DNA of 64,000 nucleotides from Lactobacillus kimbladii (lineage in GTDB: Bacteria; Bacillota; Bacilli; Lactobacillales; Lactobacillaceae): contig NZ_SCMB01000002.1 in NCBI RefSeq assembly GCF_014323605.1, forward strand, positions 186,001-250,000, in the 5' to 3' direction. The notes beneath the pieces were generated by a model that did not search any database, was not told the origin of the DNA, and saw only the letters and a program-made list of their open reading frames with translations. Position 1 is the first letter of the stretch, and every line of letters begins with the position of its first letter. Made by a program: the position numbers and the translations under genes. Shown here in pieces: positions 29,988 to 38,903 of this stretch.

Positions 29988-30677
29988 TTATCTGCATAAG
30001 GTAAAACTACTAATTTTTGCATTAGGGAAAACTTCTGCCAGTGCATCCCGTGCATGATAAAGCGTTCTGCCCGTAGTATAAATATCATCTAATAAAAGTA
30101 TCTTGCATTTCTGAAAGTTAATCGTAAAGTTTTTCTTAACAAAAAAACTTTGCTCACTTCTCAATCTTTCCGCGCGATTTTTTTCTCCTTGTGCTCCTAG
30201 TCCTGCCTTCTTACCCAATACATGGGTTAATGAAACAAGATTACCATAAATTGAACTAATAGTATCAAATTGCCTTTGTGCAAGATGCTCTGGAGAAGTG
30301 GGCACAGGAACATAGAGATCGGCTTTAAATTTAGTTAGCTTTTCCCGACATAATTCCTGTAGTACTTTGTGCAAAGCATAATCACCATACCGCTTATAAT
30401 TAACCATTAGATCATGAAAAGCCCTATTATATAAATATACAGAATGATTTTTTAATAATTTTTGTCCATATATTTTCTGCCAATTAATGCAATCTGAACA
30501 AAATTTATCTTGGCTCAATTTGCCAAAACAAATTGGACAGTGTTTATCAGGTATTCTCATATATTTACTTTGACAATTAGAACAGATGCATTGGGCCTCC
30601 TGTTTGTTCCAAGAGAATAATTCTACAAATGACACTTTAGCAACAAAAAGCTGACCACACAGTATGCATTTTTTCAT
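29988..30677 (-). CDS. comFC: ComF family phosphoribosyltransferase-like protein
   Basis: A late competence protein needed for full transformation in several species. The 229-residue protein has N-terminal zinc-binding CxxC pairs (CILCG, CSNCQ, CPICFG, CSDC) and the C-terminal PRPP-type loop LLLDDIYTTGRT. The ATG overlaps the comFA stop by 4 bases. Reading frames of both competence genes are intact. Confidence 0.94.
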   Translation of the reverse strand: MKKCILCGQLFVAKVSFVELFSWNKQEAQCICSNCQSKYMRIPDKHCPICFGKLSQDKFCSDCINWQKIYGQKLLKNHSVYLYNRAFHDLMVNYKRYGDYALHKVLQELCREKLTKFKADLYVPVPTSPEHLAQRQFDTISSIYGNLVSLTHVLGKKAGLGAQGEKNRAERLRSEQSFFVKKNFTINFQKCKILLLDDIYTTGRTLYHARDALAEVFPNAKISSFTLCR

Positions 30678-31957
30678 TTGTTCATCTCACGAATTTGTTT
30701 CATCGCATCACGAATACTTTTAGTGTATTTATGATAACAAAATAAAATCAAACCACTGGGATCAGTTTTAGCTCGACCCACTTTGCCAGCTATTTGTACT
30801 AGGTTCGATGCAGAATAAATTTTATCATCCGCTTGAACAACAATTACCCAGACATGGTTAAAAGTAACGCCTCGTTCTAATATTGTAGTTGTCACTAACA
30901 GCTGAATTTTTCCCGCCCGAAACTTTTCAACCTTTTCAATTCTATTAGTATCATTTGCATGAACTCCAGAAATCCTAATCTGACTAAATTTCGGCTCTTT
31001 TTTCAAGGCATCAATATAAATATTTATTTGGTCAATCCGAGGTACAAAAAGCAGTAATGGGTGGCCTGCTTCTATAACTTTCACAATTTCTTTAATGAGT
31101 CTGACATTAATTTTGTTTTGGCTCAGAAAGGGACGGAGAAACAATTTTTCTTTTGGTACAGGTAAAAGATTTCCATGGAACCTTCTTTTCAACTTTAGTT
31201 TTCGCAATTTACCTTTTTCTACAGATACCAATAAATCTTTAGTAGGCGTTGCGGTTAAGTAAACGCGTTGACCGCCATCATTAACCGCATTCTTTGCTGC
31301 AAAATGTAATTCTGAATTATGGACATAGGGAAAAGAATCAGCTTCATCAATCACAAGTAAATCAAAAGCATGAAAAAATTTTAATAATTGGTGTGTTGTA
31401 CAAATAGTTAATTGCTCCAGTCCTGGCTCTTGATACTCACGCCCATGATATTTACCGATCTTAATTTCACTAAAAGCTTTTTGAAAACGCGGATATAATT
31501 CGTTTACCACATCAATTCTTGGCGTGGCTATACAACATCTTTTTCCTTCTGCCAAACAATGTGCTATTAAAGGAAATAACATTTCTGTTTTACCTGCACC
31601 GGTTACAGCATGAACTAGTGAATCGCGACCATCAACATAATTTTCAGTTAATTTACGTGCAATTTCAGCCTGTAGTGAGGTTAGTTTACCCTCCCAGGTT
31701 AATCCACCATTTGCTTTGATCGAGAAATTTATTTCTTGTTCATTGCGAACTAAATAATCGCCTTCCACAATTCTTCCGAGACCAATGCAAGCTCTGCAAT
31801 ATTTTTTGCCACTTGGCAATTGGGCATAAACATTAGCATTGCAGCGCAAGCAACGACCATTTTTAATTGCCTCGACTTTGGTTAAACCATCCTTTGTGCT
31901 AAAATCCATTTGACTACTAAGCCATTGGCGGCCTGCAAGATTTGAAATACTTTCCAT
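30674..31957 (-). CDS. comFA: competence DNA helicase/translocase ComFA
   Basis: A DEAD-type ATPase that helps pull transforming single-stranded DNA across the membrane. The 427-residue protein has an N-terminal four-cysteine zinc motif (CLRCN... CRACIG), Walker A AVTGAGKTEM, the DEAD box in VIDEADSF, SAT-type TATPTK and the C-terminal QIAGKVGRAK motif. The ATG 31957 follows TTGGAGGACAAA. The start is close to divergent yigZ, and the motif TTGCGTATTTAT just upstream recurs at coiA. Confidence 0.95.
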   Translation of the reverse strand: MESISNLAGRQWLSSQMDFSTKDGLTKVEAIKNGRCLRCNANVYAQLPSGKKYCRACIGLGRIVEGDYLVRNEQEINFSIKANGGLTWEGKLTSLQAEIARKLTENYVDGRDSLVHAVTGAGKTEMLFPLIAHCLAEGKRCCIATPRIDVVNELYPRFQKAFSEIKIGKYHGREYQEPGLEQLTICTTHQLLKFFHAFDLLVIDEADSFPYVHNSELHFAAKNAVNDGGQRVYLTATPTKDLLVSVEKGKLRKLKLKRRFHGNLLPVPKEKLFLRPFLSQNKINVRLIKEIVKVIEAGHPLLLFVPRIDQINIYIDALKKEPKFSQIRISGVHANDTNRIEKVEKFRAGKIQLLVTTTILERGVTFNHVWVIVVQADDKIYSASNLVQIAGKVGRAKTDPSGLILFCYHKYTKSIRDAMKQIREMNK

Positions 31958-31971
31958 TTTGTCCTCCAATG

Positions 31972-31983
31972 ATAAATACGCAA
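31972..31983 (-). promoter_or_regulatory. shared competence-gene motif upstream of comFA
   Basis: TTGCGTATTTAT ends 14 bases before the comFA ATG. The same motif (TTGCGTACTTAT) ends 15 bases before the coiA ATG, and 19 of the 24 bases around each copy are identical. It is a candidate alternative-sigma (ComX/SigH-like) promoter element; the factor is inferred. Confidence 0.45.
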
Positions 31984-31998
31984 GAAGGGCTGATTTTT

Positions 31999-32661
31999 TT
32001 GAATGAAAAAGAAAATTATTTGACCATTAAAGAAAATGGCAATCACGAATTAACGATTAAAAAAAGTCGCTTTATTACGACTTTAATACGGACCTCAACT
32101 ATTGAAGAAGCTGAAAAGGCAATTGCCACTGTTTCTAGCAAATACCGTGATGCCACTCATAATACGTTTGCTTACACCATTGGTTTAAACGATGAGCATG
32201 TTAAAGCCAGCGACAACGGTGAACCTTCTGGTACTGCGGGAGTACCAGAATTAAAAGCCTTGCAGTTAATGAAGCTTAAAAATGTCACTGCAGTAGTTAC
32301 ACGCTATTTTGGCGGAATAAAACTGGGAGCTGGAGGATTGATCCGTGCATATTCTAATAGTGTGACTAAGGCAGCCGAAGCCTTGGGTGTAGTTAAACGC
32401 GTTCGGCAACAAGGTGTTAAATTCGAAGTCGATTATAATAAATTCGATGAGGTCCAGCATTATCTTAAACAACAAAAAATTTTTATTGCCAATATTGACT
32501 ATGGCGTCAGCGTGACAATTTCAATTTACATTGATGAAGACAAATTAAAGGAATTAGAAAATGATCTCACCAATATTTTGTCTGGCAAAGTACAGTTTAT
32601 TTTTCTTCCCAAAAGATATAACGAAGTCGTTGTCACTCAACATAACTATCATGATCAGTAA
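31999..32661 (+). CDS. yigZ: YigZ/IMPACT family protein
   Basis: A UPF0029/IMPACT-type protein of 220 residues. The family block DDGEPSGTAGVP appears as SDNGEPSGTAGVP, followed by VTRYFGGIKLGAGGLIRAY. Its biochemical role is not settled; in eukaryotes IMPACT controls GCN2. I chose TTG 31999: AAGAAGGG lies 9 bases upstream and the N-terminus then matches the family (NEKENYLTIK...). Earlier in-frame starts would overlap comFA without a ribosome binding site. Confidence 0.9.
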   Translation: MNEKENYLTIKENGNHELTIKKSRFITTLIRTSTIEEAEKAIATVSSKYRDATHNTFAYTIGLNDEHVKASDNGEPSGTAGVPELKALQLMKLKNVTAVVTRYFGGIKLGAGGLIRAYSNSVTKAAEALGVVKRVRQQGVKFEVDYNKFDEVQHYLKQQKIFIANIDYGVSVTISIYIDEDKLKELENDLTNILSGKVQFIFLPKRYNEVVVTQHNYHDQ

Positions 32662-32683
32662 AAACATAATTCAATAACTATAC

Positions 32684-32731
32684 AAAAGAAGAAGACAATC
32701 CACATTTAAGTAATTTGTCTTCTTTTTTCTT
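32684..32731. terminator. bidirectional terminator between yigZ and tagO
   Basis: AAGAAGACAA/TTGTCTTCTT inverted repeat with a 16-base loop, followed by T6 on the plus strand and by TTTTG on the minus strand. Confidence 0.85.
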
Positions 32732-32794
32732 GTTAATTTCGGCAATAGTCAAATTGACCTTTAAACTAGTATCTTTTGTCAGTATCTGCCAAGC

Positions 32795-33949
32795 TTAATC
32801 TTTCTTTTTCTTTTTTAATTGTTCAGGTTTGTCCTGCCCAAGGTGCCAAACTTCCACCGTGGGATCTTTTTTACTGCGAGAATTAATTAATTTTTGGGTC
32901 AAATTCATCAGCGGTTTATATTTTTCTCCTAAAAGACCAATGGATTCCACAAAAAACTCTAAGGCAACTGCCAGACCTGCAATTAAAACCCACATTCCCC
33001 ACATTGGTGATAACAAAAACAAGAGAGAAATGAATGAAAAAATAAGTGACAAAGCATAAATCGTTAAAACAGTTTGTCTGTGGGTCAAACCCATTTTCAT
33101 CAGTTGGTGATGCAAATGATGCTTATCGGCTTGTGAAACGGGACGGTTATTTAGTTTGCGCCGAATCATGGCATAAATTGTATCCGTAATTGGAACACCT
33201 AAAATAGTCACTGGCACTAACAGAGAAATAAAAGTCACATTTTTTAAACCTTTAAGTGAAAATACCGCAATCATAAAGCCGATGTATAACGCCCCTGTAT
33301 CACCCAAAAATATTTTGGCGGGATGGAAATTATATGGTAAAAATCCTAAAAGACATGCAGCAAGCATGAAACAGCCAATTGGAATGTAAAGTTGACCAGT
33401 ATGCAGAAAGAAGTAACCAACAATTCCCATCGTTATCAATGAAATCATTGAAACCCCATCGGCCAAGCCATCAAGACCATCAATTAAATCAACTGCGTTA
33501 GTTAAGGCCAAAATCCAAAAAATAGTAATTGGTAAACTCCACCAACCTAAATGTATTTGTTTATTGAGAAAGGGCAAATTTAAGACGTTCATCCTGATGC
33601 CGGCAAGAAAATAAATTACCAGAGCGCCAATAAAAATACCCAACATTTTTTGCCTTGGTTTTAGCTCCATAATATCGTCAATTATGCCTGTCAAGACAAT
33701 CACACTGGATCCTAAAAGTATGCTAAAAGCCTCATGCGTTGGGAATTGCTCCCGCAATAAAACAAAAGCACCAATATTAAAGGTCACAAAAATACCCAAT
33801 CCGCCTAAAGTTGGCATTGGCTTCTTATTTACCCTTCTTTTATTTGGAATGTCGACTGCACCTAATACAAAAGCCAATCTCCTAATAAAAGGCGTGATCG
33901 CAGCTTGTATAATCACTAAAAAGAATAATTCAACAATAATTTTAAACAT
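32795..33949 (-). CDS. tagO: undecaprenyl-phosphate N-acetylglucosaminyl-1-phosphate transferase
   Basis: The membrane enzyme that starts wall teichoic acid (or other glycan) synthesis by adding GlcNAc-1-phosphate to undecaprenyl phosphate. The 384-residue protein has about 11 hydrophobic helices, the catalytic DDIMELK and NAVDLIDGLDGLADG motifs, and the cytoplasmic HLHHQL loop. It lies alone between two terminators, with no other glycan genes nearby. Confidence 0.94.
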   Translation of the reverse strand: MFKIIVELFFLVIIQAAITPFIRRLAFVLGAVDIPNKRRVNKKPMPTLGGLGIFVTFNIGAFVLLREQFPTHEAFSILLGSSVIVLTGIIDDIMELKPRQKMLGIFIGALVIYFLAGIRMNVLNLPFLNKQIHLGWWSLPITIFWILALTNAVDLIDGLDGLADGVSMISLITMGIVGYFFLHTGQLYIPIGCFMLAACLLGFLPYNFHPAKIFLGDTGALYIGFMIAVFSLKGLKNVTFISLLVPVTILGVPITDTIYAMIRRKLNNRPVSQADKHHLHHQLMKMGLTHRQTVLTIYALSLIFSFISLLFLLSPMWGMWVLIAGLAVALEFFVESIGLLGEKYKPLMNLTQKLINSRSKKDPTVEVWHLGQDKPEQLKKKKKD

Positions 33950-34059
33950 AGTCGGCTACTTTCATTTATAGTTGTCTTAATTATACAAGGTGGAATAAAA
34001 ATGCACAAATTAGGTTAATTGAATACAAGTATTTTTTAACAAAAAACTGTTATTTATAA

Positions 34060-34093
34060 TTAAAAAGAACTGGGTTCAAATGAATCCAGTTCT
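34060..34093 (-). terminator. terminator of the flavoprotein operon
   Basis: AGAACTGG/CCAGTTCT stem (34066-34073 with 34085-34092) followed on the minus strand by TTTTT. Confidence 0.88.
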
Positions 34094-34116
34094 GATTAAT
34101 CTGTAAGATATAAAAA

Positions 34117-35913
34117 CTAACTTTGAGAGACAGCTGAACTCGTATCAGCCTCTACTTTGACATTAGTTGCCGCGCTTTCTCCAGCTATTTTTCCAAAAAC
34201 AACTGCATTAGTAATGCCCATTCCGCAACCAGGGTAAGTCATTCCGCGCCAGCCACCTGTAGTACCTCCTGCAGCATAAAGATTGTTTATCTTGTGATCA
34301 AAATTGTCCAAAACTTCTGCTTTGGTGTTAATAGCTAGTCCACCTGCCATGTCTGGTGTTGATGGAGCAAGTTTAGCAGCATAAAATGGCGCTTTAAAAG
34401 CTGTTAAATCTTTTTGACGATCAAATTCTGTGTCTTCACCTTTAGTGACATCATTATTCCACTTTTTAATTGTTTGCTCTAATACCTCTGGATTTAGGTT
34501 AATCTGCTGGGCTAATTCTTGTATCGTATCAGCTTTCTTAAAGTAGCCATCTTCTACCTCACGTTTTAAATGTGGTGACGGAGCTGGTGCTGAAAAAGCA
34601 GCTGGCATTTCATTTGCCATGCCTTCATCAAAAATTAACCAAACGTAACCTTGATCAAGACTTGCAATTTTTTTAGAGGCATATTCAAAATACATATCTT
34701 CCCTAAAGTGTCTTCTAGCATCTGTGCCTACCCAAATATAAGGCTTTGTCCAGGCAGTACACAGAGGACCGATACATACATTATCGCCGGATTGAGTACC
34801 AATTGAGTTTGCTATTGGCATCCACATATCTTTTAACTTGGCGCCAATTTCAGCACCCATAGTGATACCATCACCCATTTGTCTGATTGAACCATACGAT
34901 TCTCCAACAGCAAAATCAGGCGCAAAACTCTTAAGCATTTCTTTATTACGAGAAAAGCCTGCTGTAGCAATAACAACACTTTGAGCTTTGTAGTTACCCT
35001 TATTAGTATGTACACCAACTACATTATTATTCTCGTCAGTTATTAGGTTCTCAGCTGTAATATTAAAAATAAATTTTGTGCCAACTTCTTTCGCCTTATT
35101 GTAAAGCGGCTTTGACAAACCATAGCCACTTTTTTCGACAGTTAAATGAGATCTAGCTGCTGGAGTCGCATAGTCTTTCATTGCTTCTTCATTGCCAATT
35201 TCTTGGACTTCTTGAAAATTGACACCAACTTCACCAGCCAGCCATTCATAATCTTCTGCGCCATGTTCAACAATTGTTTCTCTCATGCCCGCATCTTCAT
35301 AGCCTTGACCAACTGCTTTTAAATAATTATTCCAGTTTTCCTTGGTATCAGCTATTCCTTGGGCTTTTTGCAAACTAGTGCCCCCACCAGCGTTGTAATA
35401 ACCGCCAGACAGAGTCATGTCGGACAGCATATAACTTGAAGTATATTCCAAGCAAATTACTGCAGCACCTTTTTGCCTGGCAGCAATAGAAGCTGAAAGA
35501 CCAGCAGCTCCCGCTCCGATTACCAAAATATCTGTTTGATCTTCAAATTGCAAATCATCTGGATTAACGTTACGGTTGTCCTTACCATTAACCTTTTTTG
35601 CAGTATTTCTCAAATCAACCTTTTTATCAAGACCACTGGGATCGCCAGCCTTTGAAACAGCGTCTTTAACTGCTTTTTGGACAGCTTGAAAACTAATAGT
35701 TGCACCAGTGACTGCATCAATATTATATGACTGATGCTCAACAATTAGCTTTGGTGCTTTTTTTAAAGCAGCAGTGCTTATACCAGAAGTTTCATCCTGT
35801 TGATCAATTGTTACATCCGTAATTTTATTGTCTTTGACTGTTACCGAAACCTTAACTTCACCGCGATTACCAGAACCTTGTCCCTGATAAACGCCATCTT
35901 TTAAATTTGCCAT
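34117..35913 (-). CDS. FMN_bind/FAD-dependent fumarate reductase-family flavoprotein (N-terminal FMN domain)
   Basis: A 598-residue cytosolic flavoprotein without a signal peptide. Residues 1-90 form an FMN_bind domain with the flavinylation motif DAVTGAT (66-72), and residues about 127-580 form the FAD_binding_2 reductase domain (ILVIGAGAAGLSAS). The family reduces activated double bonds such as fumarate, urocanate or hydroxycinnamates. Compared with the fumarate reductase motif HGxNRLGG near the C-terminus, it has RGMTYPGCG, so the substrate-binding arginine of fumarate reductases is not at its place and fumarate is unlikely. AGGATAAAAA precedes the ATG. It follows its sister gene by 21 bases. 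The substrate is unknown. Confidence 0.85.
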   Translation of the reverse strand: MANLKDGVYQGQGSGNRGEVKVSVTVKDNKITDVTIDQQDETSGISTAALKKAPKLIVEHQSYNIDAVTGATISFQAVQKAVKDAVSKAGDPSGLDKKVDLRNTAKKVNGKDNRNVNPDDLQFEDQTDILVIGAGAAGLSASIAARQKGAAVICLEYTSSYMLSDMTLSGGYYNAGGGTSLQKAQGIADTKENWNNYLKAVGQGYEDAGMRETIVEHGAEDYEWLAGEVGVNFQEVQEIGNEEAMKDYATPAARSHLTVEKSGYGLSKPLYNKAKEVGTKFIFNITAENLITDENNNVVGVHTNKGNYKAQSVVIATAGFSRNKEMLKSFAPDFAVGESYGSIRQMGDGITMGAEIGAKLKDMWMPIANSIGTQSGDNVCIGPLCTAWTKPYIWVGTDARRHFREDMYFEYASKKIASLDQGYVWLIFDEGMANEMPAAFSAPAPSPHLKREVEDGYFKKADTIQELAQQINLNPEVLEQTIKKWNNDVTKGEDTEFDRQKDLTAFKAPFYAAKLAPSTPDMAGGLAINTKAEVLDNFDHKINNLYAAGGTTGGWRGMTYPGCGMGITNAVVFGKIAGESAATNVKVEADTSSAVSQS

Positions 35914-35934
35914 TTTTTATCCTTTCGTTAAAAT

Positions 35935-37740
35935 CTAAGCCTGCTTCAACGCAGATTCAACTGCTTCTTTAAATGCACGACTTGATACAGAAGCTCCTGA
36001 AACAGCATCTACGTTAGTTGTTTTCTGAGCTAGCATTTCTGTCTTCATTTTCTTAATTGCTTTTTCACCATAGTCAGGTGATTCGCTTTCTTTTAAAACT
36101 TCAATATTGCTGGGACGCTTATCGCTGTCAACTGTTACTCGCACTATAATTTCGTTGCCCATACCACTTGAAGATTTACCTATGTATTGATTTTCAGCAG
36201 TTGAATAGCTTTCTTCTTTAACATCTGATTCTGGAAATGCAGCATCAGCATTATTTTCACTAACACTAGCACCTGAAACAACTTGCTCATCTTTAATTTT
36301 GGCAGCATTTTCACCAGCTATCTTACCAAATATTAAGCAGTCAGCCATGTCGCCACCGCCATTATATTGATTTGCTCCTATATGACCCAGTTCACCAGCG
36401 GCATATAAGTGTGGCAAAACTTTCTGATCTGTATCTATGACTTCAGCATTTTTATTTCGACGTGGGCCACCCTGGGTGTTTAACATGGTGTGCTGTTGAG
36501 CTAACGAATAAAATGGACCTGTAAGTGAAATTTTGGTCATTGACTCTGGCTTGCGGCCACATTGGTAATCAACTCCGCGATCAACGAAGAAATTATATGT
36601 GTTCAAAGTATTTTCTAAAACTGCCGGATCAACTTTTATTTCTTTAGCTAAGTCAGCGATAGTTTCTGACTTAACTACTTTAGTTAAAGCTTCCTTTTGA
36701 AATTCATCATTCTCAGCTGAGAATAGTTCATCATATTTCTTCTGGTCAAAAATCATATGAGGATGCACTTGGGCTAAAGGAATTCTCCAAATACCATGAT
36801 TATAGCGATGACCATGACGGGTTGGATCGTCTTCTGCTACATAACGCGTACCATCATCGCCAACTGTGATCAGTGAACCGGCAAATAATGCTTTCCAGGC
36901 CATAATATTATGAGCTCTTTGACCTTTAGGAGCAGCTAAATTAACAGTTCCACCAGGTTCATAATTATTCATATGCCATAAATCCGCACCAACTTCTATA
37001 GCCATTTTGATGCCATCACCATTGTTATAAAGCGTTCCGTATGGCAGTAAATTAGTTTCACCTAAATAGTCCTGCACCATTTGTTCGTTATTTTCAAATC
37101 CACCTAGCGCTAAAACTACACCGTTTTTTGCTTGCACGTTGAACAATTTGCCTTTATTTTCAATCTGTACACCGATAATTGTCTTATCAGGATCCTGGAT
37201 TAAATGCTTTGCTGGTGTTGAATAAAGTACATCAATCTGATCGCTGCGGTCTAAAACGTTTTGGCGCAGCTTTTTCCAAAGAGCTGCATCGAATATCTGA
37301 TCATGCACCAGCAGGTCGTCATTGGTATCTGCCCCTTCAAATTCAGGATATTCTGCACTCATATATGCCAACATAGCAACATTTTTGTTACCTGAATTAT
37401 TTTTTACGCTAAATGCTTTACCACCGAGATATTTTTCAAAGTAATCCGGTAAATTAACCATCCCTTTTACAAAAGTTTCAAGCACCTGCTCATCTAAATC
37501 AAGTGGAGCAGTCATTTTTTGATAATACTTTTTGAGCTTGTCATAATCATAACCTGCTTCAACAATCTGACCACAGTATCTGGTATTACCACCTTCATGT
37601 CCTTCTGGCGCACTGTCAACTAGAAGAACTTTTGCTCCTTTATCTGCGGCAAAACGCGCTGCTGTAGCACCTGCTCCGCCAAAACCGATTACCACGACGT
37701 CATAAGTTGCATTCCATGATTCGTTATCTTTTAAAAACAT
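35935..37740 (-). CDS. FAD/FMN_bind fumarate reductase-family flavoprotein (C-terminal FMN domain)
   Basis: A 601-residue flavoprotein with domain order reversed relative to its neighbour: FAD_binding_2 first (VVVIGFGGAGATAAR, residues 16-30), then a low-complexity linker, then the FMN_bind domain with DAVSGAS near residue 575. The active-site motif reads HIGANQYNGGG, keeping His and Asn but with Gln replacing the Arg of fumarate reductases. The start ATG 37740 follows TTTGGGAGAAAA. The first 17 bases overlap the end of the upstream AraC gene, so the three genes form a coupled operon. A heteromeric reductase with the 34117 gene product is possible but unproven. Confidence 0.85.
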   Translation of the reverse strand: MFLKDNESWNATYDVVVIGFGGAGATAARFAADKGAKVLLVDSAPEGHEGGNTRYCGQIVEAGYDYDKLKKYYQKMTAPLDLDEQVLETFVKGMVNLPDYFEKYLGGKAFSVKNNSGNKNVAMLAYMSAEYPEFEGADTNDDLLVHDQIFDAALWKKLRQNVLDRSDQIDVLYSTPAKHLIQDPDKTIIGVQIENKGKLFNVQAKNGVVLALGGFENNEQMVQDYLGETNLLPYGTLYNNGDGIKMAIEVGADLWHMNNYEPGGTVNLAAPKGQRAHNIMAWKALFAGSLITVGDDGTRYVAEDDPTRHGHRYNHGIWRIPLAQVHPHMIFDQKKYDELFSAENDEFQKEALTKVVKSETIADLAKEIKVDPAVLENTLNTYNFFVDRGVDYQCGRKPESMTKISLTGPFYSLAQQHTMLNTQGGPRRNKNAEVIDTDQKVLPHLYAAGELGHIGANQYNGGGDMADCLIFGKIAGENAAKIKDEQVVSGASVSENNADAAFPESDVKEESYSTAENQYIGKSSSGMGNEIIVRVTVDSDKRPSNIEVLKESESPDYGEKAIKKMKTEMLAQKTTNVDAVSGASVSSRAFKEAVESALKQA

Positions 37741-38746
37741 TTTTTCTCCCAAATTTAATTGCATTAATGCTATTAGATTGTAAAATTTTTTGCAGTCGGT
37801 ACTCTCTGATTGTTACCCCGGACCACTTCTTAAAAGCCTTATAAAATGAGGCAACACTGTTAAAACCAACTAAAAAACTTACTTCAGCAGTATTTAAAGT
37901 TTTATCTTGAAGCAGATTTTGTGCCAAAATTTTTTGCACAATACTGAGTTGCTTTTTAAATGTAGTGCCCTCATTTTGCAGCCATCTTTGCAAGGTCCGT
38001 GAAGAAATACCCAGTTTATTTGCTACATCTTTTAGCTGAAAATTACCCCCAGCAATCAGCTTAAAAAGAGTATTTTGCACAACGGCTGAAATTGGAGGAT
38101 TAATATTTAATTTTTTAATGTACTTTTTCAAACCGGGTTCAATAAAGTTCCACATTACATCATTCTTAGTTATAAAAGGTTGTTCTAAATCACACTTTCT
38201 AAACACCAAATAATTGTCTAAACTATTTTGACCTTTAATGCCTAAATAACTATTAATTTTTGATCCATATTTGTATTTACTACCAATAGACACAGGTATA
38301 ATAGTTTTATTTGTTCCTGCTCTAATCAAACTAACCAGAGAAATTTGATCAACCAGTAGACTAAATCGTGAGTATTTACGATATTGATCTAAATATCTAA
38401 TATGGATTCTTAAATTTTCACCTTCTTTAAATCTTCCCATTTCGATTGGTCCTATAAGCTGCTGGTAAGTTGCCAAACGGGAAATTGCTTGTATTCCGTT
38501 TATGCTTGATAATGCAGCAAAATATGGAGGAACAAACTGGTAAAAATTTCGGACATCGCTGCAAGCCAGCAACTGCTCATCACTTGCTTTTCTATCAAGC
38601 ACCTCAAATACATGCGAATTCTTAATCCACTTGGCATTGAGATATTTGTCCATAACGCTGGAATCAAGTAACCCCGAAATAGAATCAAATGGATATCCTA
38701 GCTCTTGCAAAAAATCTTTCAGCTCAATTGTTATTTTTTGATTCAC
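37724..38746 (-). CDS. AraC family transcriptional regulator (Arabinose_bd type)
   Basis: A 340-residue regulator. The N-terminal 200 residues resemble the AraC-type arabinose-binding domain of amino acid and amine regulators; the C-terminal 90 residues hold two helix-turn-helix motifs (LKDVANKLGISSRTLQRWL and AEVSFLVGFNSVASFYKAFKKW). I chose GTG 38746, since GGAGG lies 8 bases upstream and the ATG 38761 directly abuts it. It is the first gene of the flavoprotein operon and probably responds to the reductase substrate. Two direct repeats upstream look like an autoregulatory site. Confidence 0.88.
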   Translation of the reverse strand: MNQKITIELKDFLQELGYPFDSISGLLDSSVMDKYLNAKWIKNSHVFEVLDRKASDEQLLACSDVRNFYQFVPPYFAALSSINGIQAISRLATYQQLIGPIEMGRFKEGENLRIHIRYLDQYRKYSRFSLLVDQISLVSLIRAGTNKTIIPVSIGSKYKYGSKINSYLGIKGQNSLDNYLVFRKCDLEQPFITKNDVMWNFIEPGLKKYIKKLNINPPISAVVQNTLFKLIAGGNFQLKDVANKLGISSRTLQRWLQNEGTTFKKQLSIVQKILAQNLLQDKTLNTAEVSFLVGFNSVASFYKAFKKWSGVTIREYRLQKILQSNSINAIKFGRKNVFKR

Positions 38747-38785
38747 AGCAGTTTCCTCCATTCAATTTCAATTGTATACCCTTTC

Positions 38786-38823
38786 ATTTTAGCAAAATAT
38801 GTCTCTTTACGATAATATATGTC
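38786..38823 (-). promoter_or_regulatory. extended -10 promoter and direct repeats upstream of the AraC gene
   Basis: Minus strand TGCTAAAAT is an extended -10 (38786-38793 region). Two direct repeats, GACATATTTT (38794-38803) and GACATATATT (38814-38823), lie 20 bases apart, about two helical turns, immediately upstream. Tandem sites of this spacing are typical of AraC-family dimers. Confidence 0.5.
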
Positions 38824-38869
38824 AAAATACGCCACTTTTTAGTCATATTTATAAAAAAGAAATAAACAA

Positions 38870-38897
38870 AAAAGGCTGAATTTTTAAAATTCAACCT
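38870..38897 (-). terminator. terminator of rny
   Basis: AAGGTTGAATTTT/AAATTCAGCCTT hairpin followed on the minus strand by T6. Confidence 0.8.
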
Positions 38898-38903
38898 TAT
38901 ACT

